64,000 nucleotides of DNA, taken from assembly GCF_003952665.1 (NCBI RefSeq), contig NZ_CP017946.1:5413001-5477000 (forward strand), read 5' to 3'. The notes under the pieces were generated by a model that had not been told where the DNA came from, made no database searches, and worked only from the letters and a program-made list of their open reading frames with translations. Within the stretch, counting starts at the first letter, position 1. Every line of letters begins with the position of its first letter. Both the position numbers and the translations under genes were made by a program. Of the stretch, positions 50,585 through 58,210 are shown in pieces. The stretch is from Bosea sp. Tri-49. Lineage in GTDB: Bacteria > Pseudomonadota > Alphaproteobacteria > Rhizobiales > Beijerinckiaceae.

Positions 50585-51280
50585 TCAGTAGTCCTCACCG
50601 GACGCCTGCTCGGCCTGGTCGACCTTAGCACGCGGCGGCTTGCCGGCGAGCAGCTCCTTGGCCTGCTCGACCCACTCCTCGCGAGTGGCGCGGCCACGAA
50701 GCTTCAGCTCCTCGTCCCACTTGGCGACGTCGGCCTCGGTCCAGGCGGCGATGTCGTTCCAGGAGGTGATGCCGGCGGCGCGCAGCTTCTTCTCGATGGT
50801 CGGGCCGACGCCCGAGATCAGCGAGAGGTTGGAGGCGTCGAGGCCCTCGGCCTTGGCTTCCGCCTTGGCCTTGGCAGGCTTGGCCGCGGCCTTGCCCTTG
50901 ACGGCTTCGCTGCCGGCCTTGAGCGCGACCGGGGCAACTTCGCCCTTCTTCATCTCCGGCTTCTTGCCGCCGGTGAGGATGTCGGTGATGCGCACAACGG
51001 TCAGCTCGGCGCGGAAACCGCGCTTGCGCTTCGAATTCTGGCGGCGGCGCTTCTTGAAGGCGATGACCTTCTCGCCGCGGGTCTGCTCGACGATCTCGCC
51101 GGCGACGGTGATGTCGCCGAGGAACGGCGCGCCAACCGTCGACTTGTCACCGTCGGTCAGCATCAGCACGGAGCCGAAAGCGACGGTGTCGCCCGGGTTG
51201 CCCTCGAGCTTGGCGATCGTAATGCGGTCATTGGCGGCGACGCGGAACTGCTTGCCGCCGGTCTTGATGACTGCGAACAT
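50585..51280 (-). CDS. rplU: 50S ribosomal protein L21 with helix-hairpin-helix C-terminal extension
   Basis: A 231-residue protein. The first ~103 residues are a normal L21 (MFAVIKTGGKQFRV ... KRRRQNSKRKRGFRAELTVVRITDIL). Then comes a Lys/Ala-rich linker, followed by a ~65-residue domain (NLSLISGVGPTIEKKLRAAGITSWNDIAAWTEADVAKWDEELKLRGR) of the helix-hairpin-helix type seen in many alphaproteobacterial L21 proteins. The tail roughly doubles the usual length. Start ATG at 51280; an ATG at 51295 adds five residues. Confidence 0.93.
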   Translation of the reverse strand: MFAVIKTGGKQFRVAANDRITIAKLEGNPGDTVAFGSVLMLTDGDKSTVGAPFLGDITVAGEIVEQTRGEKVIAFKKRRRQNSKRKRGFRAELTVVRITDILTGGKKPEMKKGEVAPVALKAGSEAVKGKAAAKPAKAKAEAKAEGLDASNLSLISGVGPTIEKKLRAAGITSWNDIAAWTEADVAKWDEELKLRGRATREEWVEQAKELLAGKPPRAKVDQAEQASGEDY

Positions 51281-51624
51281 CTTAGTGTTCTCCATGTTGA
51301 GCCCCGCCCTGTCATGAGCCCTTAAAGGGGCGCACGCGGGACGGCTTTTTGGCAGTCGGTTGCGTGGTCGGGTTCGCTCTTGAAGCTCGCTGAGCCTGCC
51401 GCATCGAAGCGGCGCCGTCGGCGATAGCCAAAAGAGATCAGGCGCGGGTTTCCCCACGCCGGACGCGGCTTCCTAGTCGCGCACGGGCTGGCCGTCAAGG
51501 AAAAGCAGCATGGATGCGAATGATTTCAGGGCCGTGACAGGCTCGTTGCCGCATCGCATCGGAAAGGCTTGTGCGGAGGGGACGCGTTGTGTAGTAACCA
51601 GCCCGCTTCGACCAGAGCGACCGC
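51281..51624. other. Leader/promoter region of rplU and upstream of tRNA-Ser
   Basis: About 340 bases with no gene. Divergent arrangement of rplU (minus) and tRNA-Ser (plus) means both promoters lie here. GC-rich self-complementary words occur around 51400-51440 in the rplU leader, but I could not define a known autoregulatory structure. Confidence 0.4.
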
Positions 51625-51714
51625 GGACAGGTGGCAGAGAGGTTGAATGCACCGCACTCGAAATGCGGCATACCCGCAAGGGTATCGGGGGTTCAAATCC
51701 CTCCCTGTCCGCCA
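51625..51714 (+). tRNA. tRNA-Ser(CGA)
   Basis: A 90-base class II tRNA with encoded GCCA end. Acceptor arms are GGACAGG and CCTGTCC, the anticodon stem CCGCA/TGCGG encloses CTCGAAA with anticodon CGA, a long variable arm (TACCCGCAAGGGTA) is present, and the T arm is GGGGGTTCAAATCCCTC. Confidence 0.95.
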
Positions 51715-51847
51715 TCGATCCTCTAAAGGGTTGATTTTCCAGAGAGCTTAGGCGCGGACGTCATGAGTTCGCCCGCAGCGTTTATGGTCGCGGGGCGGCG
51801 CGCTACCGCGACAATCCGAGCCAGCAGCCAAGGCCGGTCGAGCTGCG

Positions 51848-52063
51848 CGCAAAGCTATTGGCGCCACCGCCGCGCTGTGGGACGACCTTCCGCCTATCGA
51901 CCTCACGGCTCTCGACGTCAAGGGAGCGAAAATCCGGGAGCTCGAAGCTTGGTGCCTGCGCGATGCAGACACCAAGCGGACGCTGCTCAATCCCAGCGGA
52001 GCGGACCCGCACAACCGATCGGACGACGGGCTAGCGCATGCGCCGATTTTGAAGGAGACCTAG
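51848..52063 (+). pseudogene. Start-less coding remnant downstream of tRNA-Ser
   Basis: A frame open from about 51848 to a TAG at 52061 reads KAIGATAALWDDLPPIDL, then TALDVKGAKIRELEAW and CLRDADTKRTLLNPS, which looks like real protein with alternating charge and coding-type third positions. It has no start codon and its upstream part continues only in other frames, so it appears to be the 3' remnant of a frameshifted or truncated gene. Family not recognised. Its location just after a tRNA suggests an integration scar. Confidence 0.4.
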
Positions 52064-52076
52064 TTCCCGCCGCACA

Positions 52077-52853
52077 ATGCACCGGAGCTGGATCTTTGCC
52101 TTGAGCCCACGATACTTAATTCTTGCCGCCACCTTGTTGGAGGAGATCGCCGGGGGAAAGCATGCAGTCGGCGATCTGCTGCCCTCCGAGCACGAACTCG
52201 CCGAACTGCACGATGTCAGTCGCTCCACAGTACGGGCGGCGCTGCTCCAGTTGCAGAACCTCGGCGTGATCAGCCGGCGCAGAGGGGCCGGGACGCGGGT
52301 CGAGACATCGCGGCCTGCGGTTTCGAGCGCGGCTTACAATCAGTCGCTGCGGACATTCGATGATCTCGTGCAATATGCCGATGCAACCGAGCGCCGCGTG
52401 TTGGCGATGGCGGATGTCGTCGCCGACGATGCCCTCGCGCAGCGACTGCAGTGTCGCCCGGGACGGCGCTGGCTGCATGTCTCGGCCATCCGCGTCAGCA
52501 CCGATGACGAAACTGCCGCGCCGATCTGCTGGACTGATCTCTATATCGACGGAGACTATGCCGAGTTGATGCGTCGGGATCTCCCCGGTTATCGGCATAC
52601 CGTCTCGGCCCTGATCGAAGAGCGGCATGGGCGGCGTGTCAGCGAAATCCGGCAAACGATCCGCGCCGCTGGGCTGACGGAGGCTGTTGCCACAGCTCTC
52701 GCGGCCGCGCCCGGCGACCCCGCGCTCGAGATCACACGGCGCTATGTCGATGTCACGGGCATCGCCTTCATCACAACCTTTAGCCTCCACCCCAGTGATC
52801 GCTTCGTCTACGAGATGCGCCTCAGGCGACGCTCGGACAGCGCCGAGGGCTGA
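52077..52853 (+). CDS. GntR/HutC-family transcriptional regulator
   Basis: A 258-residue repressor. The N-terminal winged helix is YLILAATLLEEIAGGKHAVGDLLPSEHELAELHDVSRSTVRAALLQLQNLGVISRRRGAGTRV. The C-terminal UTRA ligand domain includes RTFDDLVQYADATERRVL and PICWTDLYIDGDYAEL. It is the first gene of the dicarboxylate cluster on the plus strand and probably binds the two palindromic sites 62-105 bases downstream, sensing the cluster's substrate. Confidence 0.85.
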   Translation: MHRSWIFALSPRYLILAATLLEEIAGGKHAVGDLLPSEHELAELHDVSRSTVRAALLQLQNLGVISRRRGAGTRVETSRPAVSSAAYNQSLRTFDDLVQYADATERRVLAMADVVADDALAQRLQCRPGRRWLHVSAIRVSTDDETAAPICWTDLYIDGDYAELMRRDLPGYRHTVSALIEERHGRRVSEIRQTIRAAGLTEAVATALAAAPGDPALEITRRYVDVTGIAFITTFSLHPSDRFVYEMRLRRRSDSAEG

Positions 52854-52914
52854 AGCCGGCGCGCGATTTCCCCGGATGTGAGAACGCCGGCCCCGGTTGA
52901 CCGGTCGGGGTGGC

Positions 52915-52958
52915 TTGACATTCGATATATGTTCGAACATTTATAAAAGTACGAACAT
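52915..52958 (+). promoter_or_regulatory. Promoter with tandem palindromic operators
   Basis: A consensus -35 TTGACA at 52915-52920 is followed by a perfect palindrome ATGTTCGAACAT (52929-52940) and an imperfect copy AAGTACGAACAT (52947-52958), 18 bases centre to centre. An AT-rich -10 region (CATTTATAAA) falls between them. The arrangement fits repression of the lyase gene by the adjacent GntR protein. Confidence 0.65.
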
Positions 52959-52981
52959 AGAAACTCTAGGGAAGACGCCAG

Positions 52982-54349
52982 GTGACCAGCACCGTTTTCG
53001 ACTCGCGGCTGTTCCGCGACATGTTCGGCACTGCGCAAATGCGGGCGGTGTTCTCGGACGAGGGCCTGGTCAGCCGCTATGTCGAGGCTGAGCGGGCACT
53101 TGCCCGCGCCCAGGCGCGCTGCGGCGCGATTCCCAGCGAAGCCGCCGCCGCGATTGACGATGCCGGACGGAATCTCGTCGTCGACTTCGACCGCTTGCGC
53201 TCCGAAACCGAGATCGTCGGATATCCGATCCTGCCCCTCGTCCATCAGCTGTCCAAAGCGGCCGGCGCGGCCGGTGGCTTCGTCCACTGGGGCGCGACTA
53301 CGCAGGACATCATGGATACCGCCAACGTCCTGCAGATCCGGGCGGCGCTCGATCTCGTTGAGCGCGATCTTGCGACGCTCGCGACGATCCTGGCCGGCCT
53401 CGCAGCGAAGCACCGCGACACGCCGATGGCCGGCCGCACCCACCTGCAGCAGGCCTTGCCGATCACCTTCGGCTACAAGGCCGCGATCTGGCTCGCCGGG
53501 ATCGGGCGACATCGCGAGCGGCTGACACAACTGAAGCCGCGCGTGCTGGTCGGCCAGTTCTCCGGCGCGGCAGGCACGCTTGCCTCAGTGGGCGCGGGCG
53601 GCCTCGAGATGCAACGGCTGTTCTGCGAGGAACTCGATCTGGGCCAGCCCGCGATCACCTGGCACGTCGCACGCGACGGCCTCGCTGAGACCGTCGCGCT
53701 GCTCGGCCTGATCACCGGGTCGCTCGCCAAGATCGCGACCGACGTGATGCTGATGATGGCGACCGAGTTCGGCGAGGTCTCGGAGCCCTTCGTCCCGGGG
53801 CGCGGTGCCTCGTCGACCATGCCGCAGAAGCGCAATCCGATCTCGAGCGAGCTCATCCTCGCCGCTGCCAAGGCCGTGCGCCAGCACGTTGCGACCATGC
53901 TCGACGGCATGATCCACGATTTCGAGCGCGCGACCGGCCCCTGGCATCTCGAATGGGTGGCGCTGCCGGAGAGCTTCCTGCTCACCGCCTCGGCGCTGAC
54001 CAACGCGAATTTCATGCTCGGCGGCCTCGTCGTTCACGAGAAGCGCATGCGCGCCAATCTCGATCTCACCGGCGGCCTGATCGTCGCCGAGGCGGTGATG
54101 ATGGCGGCGGCGCCGAAACTCGGCCGGCAGCATGCCCATGACGTCGTCTACGGCGCCTGCCGCCAGGCGATCGAGGAAGGCGGCCGCCTCGCCGACATCC
54201 TGGCCGGCATGCCCGAGGTCGTCGCCGCGCTCGGCAGCCGTGAGGCAATCGAGCGCTGCTGCAATCCGGCCAATTATCTCGGCCTCGCCGGGGAGATGGT
54301 CGATCGCGTGCTCGGCGCGACTTCGGTCGCGACAGGCCGCGCCGCCTGA
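52982..54349 (+). CDS. Fumarase/aspartase-superfamily lyase (PurB/CMLE-like)
   Basis: A 455-residue lyase. Superfamily motifs: GGFVHWGATTQDIMDTANVLQIR (first conserved region), TPMAGRTHLQQALPITFG (second) and GRGASSTMPQKRNPISSELI (signature with catalytic Ser loop). Overall it is closest to 3-carboxy-cis,cis-muconate cycloisomerase and adenylosuccinate lyase, but no other protocatechuate or purine genes are present. With a D-tartrate-dehydratase homologue and a fumarase next door, it more likely cleaves or forms a C-N or C-O bond in a succinate derivative to give fumarate. GTG start at 52982. Confidence 0.85.
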   Translation: MTSTVFDSRLFRDMFGTAQMRAVFSDEGLVSRYVEAERALARAQARCGAIPSEAAAAIDDAGRNLVVDFDRLRSETEIVGYPILPLVHQLSKAAGAAGGFVHWGATTQDIMDTANVLQIRAALDLVERDLATLATILAGLAAKHRDTPMAGRTHLQQALPITFGYKAAIWLAGIGRHRERLTQLKPRVLVGQFSGAAGTLASVGAGGLEMQRLFCEELDLGQPAITWHVARDGLAETVALLGLITGSLAKIATDVMLMMATEFGEVSEPFVPGRGASSTMPQKRNPISSELILAAAKAVRQHVATMLDGMIHDFERATGPWHLEWVALPESFLLTASALTNANFMLGGLVVHEKRMRANLDLTGGLIVAEAVMMAAAPKLGRQHAHDVVYGACRQAIEEGGRLADILAGMPEVVAALGSREAIERCCNPANYLGLAGEMVDRVLGATSVATGRAA

Positions 54350-54423
54350 CCACCTTGCTCCAATCGCTCTGAAAGACGCCGCAAGAGCGTCCCGCCCGTC
54401 ACAATTCAAAGGGAAGAACGACC

Positions 54424-55398
54424 ATGAAAGCTGTCATACTGGGGCTGGCCGCCGGCCTGGCTCTCGCCGGCCCGGCAAGCTTGTCCGCCCAGGATTTTCC
54501 GAGCAAGCCGATCTCGATGGTGATGCCCTATGCGGCTGGCGGACCCGGCGACACCCTGACCCGCATCTTGGCTCAGTCGATGAGCGGCCACCTCAAGCAG
54601 CAGGTCATCGTCGAGAACCTCGCCGGTGCGGGCGGCACGATCGGCAGCGCACGCGTCTCCTCGGCCCCGCCCGACGGGCACACGCTGCTGTTGATCCATG
54701 TCAGCCAGGCCACGAACCCGTTCCTCTATCCAAACCTCAAATATGACGTGATGAAGGATTTCGAGCCGGTCGGTCTGGTTGCCGATCTGCCGTCGGTGTT
54801 CGTCGCCCGCAAGGATCTGGCGCCGAAGAGCTTCGCCGAGTTGATCGCCTATGTGAAGCAGAACGCCGAGAAGGCGACCTATGCCCATGCCGGAGTCGGC
54901 TCCGCTTCGCATCTGTGCGGGCTGCTCTTCGCCGAGGCGGCGGCCGTCAAGCTGACCCAGGTGGCCTATCGCGGCAGCGGTCCGGCGATGAACGACCTGA
55001 TCGGCGGCCAGGTCGACTTCATCTGCGACCAGATCGTCAACGTCGTCCCCAATGTCGAGGGCGGCACGATCAAGGCCTATGCCGTGACCAGCAAGGAGCC
55101 GGCCAAGGCGTTGCCGAACCTGCCCACTGCCGACAAAGCCGGGCTTCCTGGCTTCGATCTCACCATCTGGTATGGATTGTTCGCGCCAAAGGGCACGCCC
55201 AAGCCGGTGGTCGACAAACTTGTCGCCGCGCTCGACGTCGCGCTGAAGGACAGGGCGGTGCGGGACAACTTCGCCAAGCTCGGCGCGGAGGCTGTCTCCG
55301 CCGAGCGGGCGACGCCGGAAGCACTGCGCAAGCACCTCCAGGCCGAGCTCGACAAATGGGGCCCGGTCATCAAGAAGGCCGGCGTCACCGGCCAGTGA
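54424..55398 (+). CDS. Tripartite tricarboxylate transporter receptor (Bug/TctC family)
   Basis: A 324-residue exported binding protein: signal peptide MKAVILGLAAGLALAGPASLSA, then FPSKPISMVMPYAAGGPGDTLTRILAQSM, VENLAGAGGTIGSARVSSAPPDGHTLL and HAGVGSASHLCGLLF, all typical of TctC. These capture carboxylates such as citrate or tartrate. No TctA/TctB membrane genes are adjacent, so it uses a permease encoded elsewhere or acts as a sensor. Sits between the lyase and the dehydratase. Confidence 0.9.
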   Translation: MKAVILGLAAGLALAGPASLSAQDFPSKPISMVMPYAAGGPGDTLTRILAQSMSGHLKQQVIVENLAGAGGTIGSARVSSAPPDGHTLLLIHVSQATNPFLYPNLKYDVMKDFEPVGLVADLPSVFVARKDLAPKSFAELIAYVKQNAEKATYAHAGVGSASHLCGLLFAEAAAVKLTQVAYRGSGPAMNDLIGGQVDFICDQIVNVVPNVEGGTIKAYAVTSKEPAKALPNLPTADKAGLPGFDLTIWYGLFAPKGTPKPVVDKLVAALDVALKDRAVRDNFAKLGAEAVSAERATPEALRKHLQAELDKWGPVIKKAGVTGQ

Positions 55399-55420
55399 CA
55401 TCGCAGCTCCATTTTCGGCC

Positions 55421-56596
55421 ATGAAAATCGTCGACATCCGCGACATCGCCGTGCGCCTGCAAGGCGATGTCGCCAATGCTGTGGTCAGCTTCGCCGAGCA
55501 CGACGTCTCCCTGATCGCGGTCGTCTCGGACGTGATCCGTGCCGGCCGCCCGGTCGTCGGCTTCGCCTTCAACTCGATCGGGCGCTTCGCGCAGACCGGA
55601 ATCCTGCGCGAGCGCGTGATCCCAAGGCTCAGGGTGGCCGCGGCAAGCGACCTGCTCGATGCGGAAGGTCGCCGCTTCGATCCGGCCAAGATCGCGGCGG
55701 TCGCGATGCGCAACGAGAAGCCCGGTGGTCACGGCGACCGGGCTGGTGCGGTCGCCGCGCTCGAGCTCGCGATCTGGGATCTCAACGCCAAGCTCGCCGG
55801 CGAGCCCGCCTGCCAGACGATCGCGCGCGCCTTCGGCCGCTCGGCGCCGGCAGCGACCGTCCACGCCTATGCCGCCGGCGGCTACTATTACCCTGGCGAC
55901 AGCGCGAACGGGTTGCGCAACGAATTCGCCGCCTATCGCGATCTCGGCTTCACCGCCTTCAAGATGAAGATCGGCGGCGCGCCGCTGGCGCAGGATCTGG
56001 CGCGTATCGAGGCGGCGCTGGCGCTCGCCGGCGACGGCGGAGCGCTGGCGGTTGACGCCAATGGCCGCTTCGACCTCGACACCGCGCTGGCCTATGCGCA
56101 AGCGATCGCGCCCTACCGCCTGCGCTGGTACGAGGAAATCGGCGACCCTCTCGATTTCGACCTCAACCGCCGCCTCGCCGAGCGTTATGAAGGCGCGATC
56201 GCGACGGGTGAGAACCTGTTCTCGGCTGCCGACTCCAGGAATCTTCTCCTCTTCGGCGGAATGCGTCCCGGGCTGGACCTGTTCCAAATGGATGCCGGCC
56301 TAAGCTACGGGCTGGGCGAATTCGTCCGCATGATCGCGCTGATGGAGCAGCATGGCTTCGACCGGAGACAGGCCGTCCCGCATGGCGGGCACCTGATCAA
56401 TCTGCATATCGTGCTCGGCCTCGGGCTCGGTGGCTGCGAATGCTATCCGGGCGTCTTCCAGCCTTTCGGTGGCTATCCGGCGGTCTGCATGCTCGGCGCG
56501 GGCGAGGTTCGTGCCGCCGACGCGCCCGGCTTCGGCCTGGAACAGAAGCTGGAGTTGCGGCCATTCCTCGCCGAGCTCTGCCCACAGGCGTTCTGA
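55421..56596 (+). CDS. tarD: D-tartrate dehydratase homologue (enolase superfamily, TarD-like)
   Basis: A 391-residue enolase-superfamily dehydratase; TarD turns D-tartrate into oxaloacetate. Matches to the Bradyrhizobium enzyme are extensive by recall: EKPGGHGDRAGAVAALELAIWD, VHAYAAGGYYYPG, catalytic KxK in FKMKIGGAP (Lys181/Lys183), metal ligands Asp212 (VDANGRFD), Glu238/239 (WYEEIGDPLD) and Glu264 (GENLFS), and the catalytic His region VPHGGHLINLH (His321/324). All expected active-site residues are present. It begins 22 bases after the tctC-like gene. Confidence 0.88.
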   Translation: MKIVDIRDIAVRLQGDVANAVVSFAEHDVSLIAVVSDVIRAGRPVVGFAFNSIGRFAQTGILRERVIPRLRVAAASDLLDAEGRRFDPAKIAAVAMRNEKPGGHGDRAGAVAALELAIWDLNAKLAGEPACQTIARAFGRSAPAATVHAYAAGGYYYPGDSANGLRNEFAAYRDLGFTAFKMKIGGAPLAQDLARIEAALALAGDGGALAVDANGRFDLDTALAYAQAIAPYRLRWYEEIGDPLDFDLNRRLAERYEGAIATGENLFSAADSRNLLLFGGMRPGLDLFQMDAGLSYGLGEFVRMIALMEQHGFDRRQAVPHGGHLINLHIVLGLGLGGCECYPGVFQPFGGYPAVCMLGAGEVRAADAPGFGLEQKLELRPFLAELCPQAF

Positions 56597-56619
56597 TGAC
56601 TGTGAGAGGGCAAGCTACG

Positions 56620-57999
56620 ATGCAGTCCCGCACCGAGCACGATGCCTTCGGTCCGGTCGAGATTCCGGCCGACCGGTACTGGGGCGCGCAGACGCAGCGC
56701 GCTCTCGCGGTCTTCGCTATTGGCGAGGAGCGCTTTCCGGCCTGCCTGATCCACGTCTTCGGCCTTCAGAAACTGGCCGCCGCCCGCGCCAATCGCCGCC
56801 TCGGCGCATTGCCGGCCGGGATCGCCGAGATCGTCGAAACGGCAGCGGAGGAATTGAGAGCCGGCGAACTCGACTGCCACTTTCCGCTGACGATCTGGCA
56901 GACCGGCTCGGGCACGCAGACCAACATGAACGTCAACGAGGTGCTGGCGAACCGTGCGAACGAGTTGCTCGGTCATGGTCTCGGCACGCGCGCGCCGGTC
57001 CATCCCAACGACCACGTCAACCGCTCGCAATCCTCGAACGACAGCTTCCCGACGGTGATGCACATCGCCACGGCGCTGGAGCTGCGCGACAGGCTCATCC
57101 CGGCGCTGACCCTGCTGCGCGATGAACTGCAGGCCGGCGCCGCGCGCTTCGCCGGAGTCGTCAAAATCGGCAGGACGCATCTGATGGACGCGGTGCCGAT
57201 GACGATGGGCCAAAGCTTTGACGCCTTCGCCCGGCAGATCGGCCACGGCATCGACCGGGTGATGGCGACATGGCCGCGGCTGAGCCTGCTGCCGCAGGGC
57301 GGCACAGCCGTCGGCACCGGGCTCAATGCGCCGCCGGGTTTCGATCTCATCTTCTGCGAGGAGGTGAGCGCGCTCGCCGGCATCGCCTTCACGCCCAACC
57401 CCAGCAAGTTCGAGGGCATGGCCGCGCATGACGTGCTGGTGGAAGTCTCGGGTGCGCTCAACGTGCTGGCGGTGTCGCTGAGCAAGATCGCCAACGACAT
57501 CCGCTGGCTTGGCTCCGGGCCGCGCTGCGGCCTAGGCGAACTCGTCATACCCGATGACGGGCTGACCTCCTCGATCATGCCGGGAAAGCGCAACCCGACG
57601 ATAGCGGAGGCGCTGCTGCAGGCCTGCTGGCAGGTCATCGGCAATCACGCGACAATCACGGCGGCCGGCGCCTCCGGCAATTTCGAGCTCAACGTCGCCA
57701 AGCCGGTCCTGATCTACAACCTGCTGCAATCGATCCGGCTGCTGGCCGACGCCGCAAGCGTGTTCGCGACGAGGCTCGTACATGAGCTCGAAGTCGACGC
57801 TGCGAAGCTCGCTGCCAATGTCGAGCGCTCGCTGCTGCTGGCAACCGCGCTGAACCCGGTACTCGGCTACGATGCCGTCGCGACGATCACTGCGAAGGCC
57901 GTCGCGGACGACCTGACACCGCGCCAGGCCACGATCGAGCTCGGCTTGCTATCGGGCGAGGAATTCGATCGGCTGGTCAGTATCAGGAAGCACCTCTGA
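56620..57999 (+). CDS. fumC: Class II fumarate hydratase
   Basis: A 459-residue fumarase interconverting fumarate and malate. Motifs: DRYWGAQTQRAL, GSGTQTNMNVNEVLANRA, HPNDHVNRSQSSNDSFPT, and signature TSSIMPGKRNPTIAEAL. The usual FumC signature is G-S-S-I-M-P-G-K-V-N-P; the T and R substitutions mark this as a divergent, cluster-specific copy. The ATG at 56620 has AGAGGG upstream; an ATG at 56596 overlaps the tarD stop. Together with TarD it feeds C4 acids into the TCA cycle. Confidence 0.85.
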   Translation: MQSRTEHDAFGPVEIPADRYWGAQTQRALAVFAIGEERFPACLIHVFGLQKLAAARANRRLGALPAGIAEIVETAAEELRAGELDCHFPLTIWQTGSGTQTNMNVNEVLANRANELLGHGLGTRAPVHPNDHVNRSQSSNDSFPTVMHIATALELRDRLIPALTLLRDELQAGAARFAGVVKIGRTHLMDAVPMTMGQSFDAFARQIGHGIDRVMATWPRLSLLPQGGTAVGTGLNAPPGFDLIFCEEVSALAGIAFTPNPSKFEGMAAHDVLVEVSGALNVLAVSLSKIANDIRWLGSGPRCGLGELVIPDDGLTSSIMPGKRNPTIAEALLQACWQVIGNHATITAAGASGNFELNVAKPVLIYNLLQSIRLLADAASVFATRLVHELEVDAAKLAANVERSLLLATALNPVLGYDAVATITAKAVADDLTPRQATIELGLLSGEEFDRLVSIRKHL

Positions 58000-58174
58000 G
58001 CGATTGCGGCGGCGCTGGCCGCCATTGTTGCCGCCGAAACCTAACGTCGGCAGCGAGCGCCGCCATAGCCTGGCTCCAGCGCAGCTGCGGCGGCGCGCAC
58101 AGGGCGACGGCCGGGACATGCTGGTCGCGGGCGATCTTGCCCAGGCCGACGATGGCAAGACGGATCGGCGGCAT
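57983..58174 (-). pseudogene. Truncated Gfo/Idh/MocA-family oxidoreductase (N-terminal remnant)
   Basis: Begins MPPIRLAIVGLGKIARDQHVPAVA, the NAD-binding start of galactose-dehydrogenase-like Gfo/Idh/MocA enzymes, with a GGAGAG ribosome-binding site. Family similarity stops after about 25-30 residues. The frame then runs through unlike, Arg/Gln-rich sequence and ends inside the 3' end of the convergent fumC. It is the last member of the LacI/GH4 sugar operon, 37 bases after the GH4 gene. Confidence 0.65.
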
Positions 58175-58210
58175 CGGTTCAAGGCTCTCCGCGAACGCAG
58201 CCTCAAAAGC

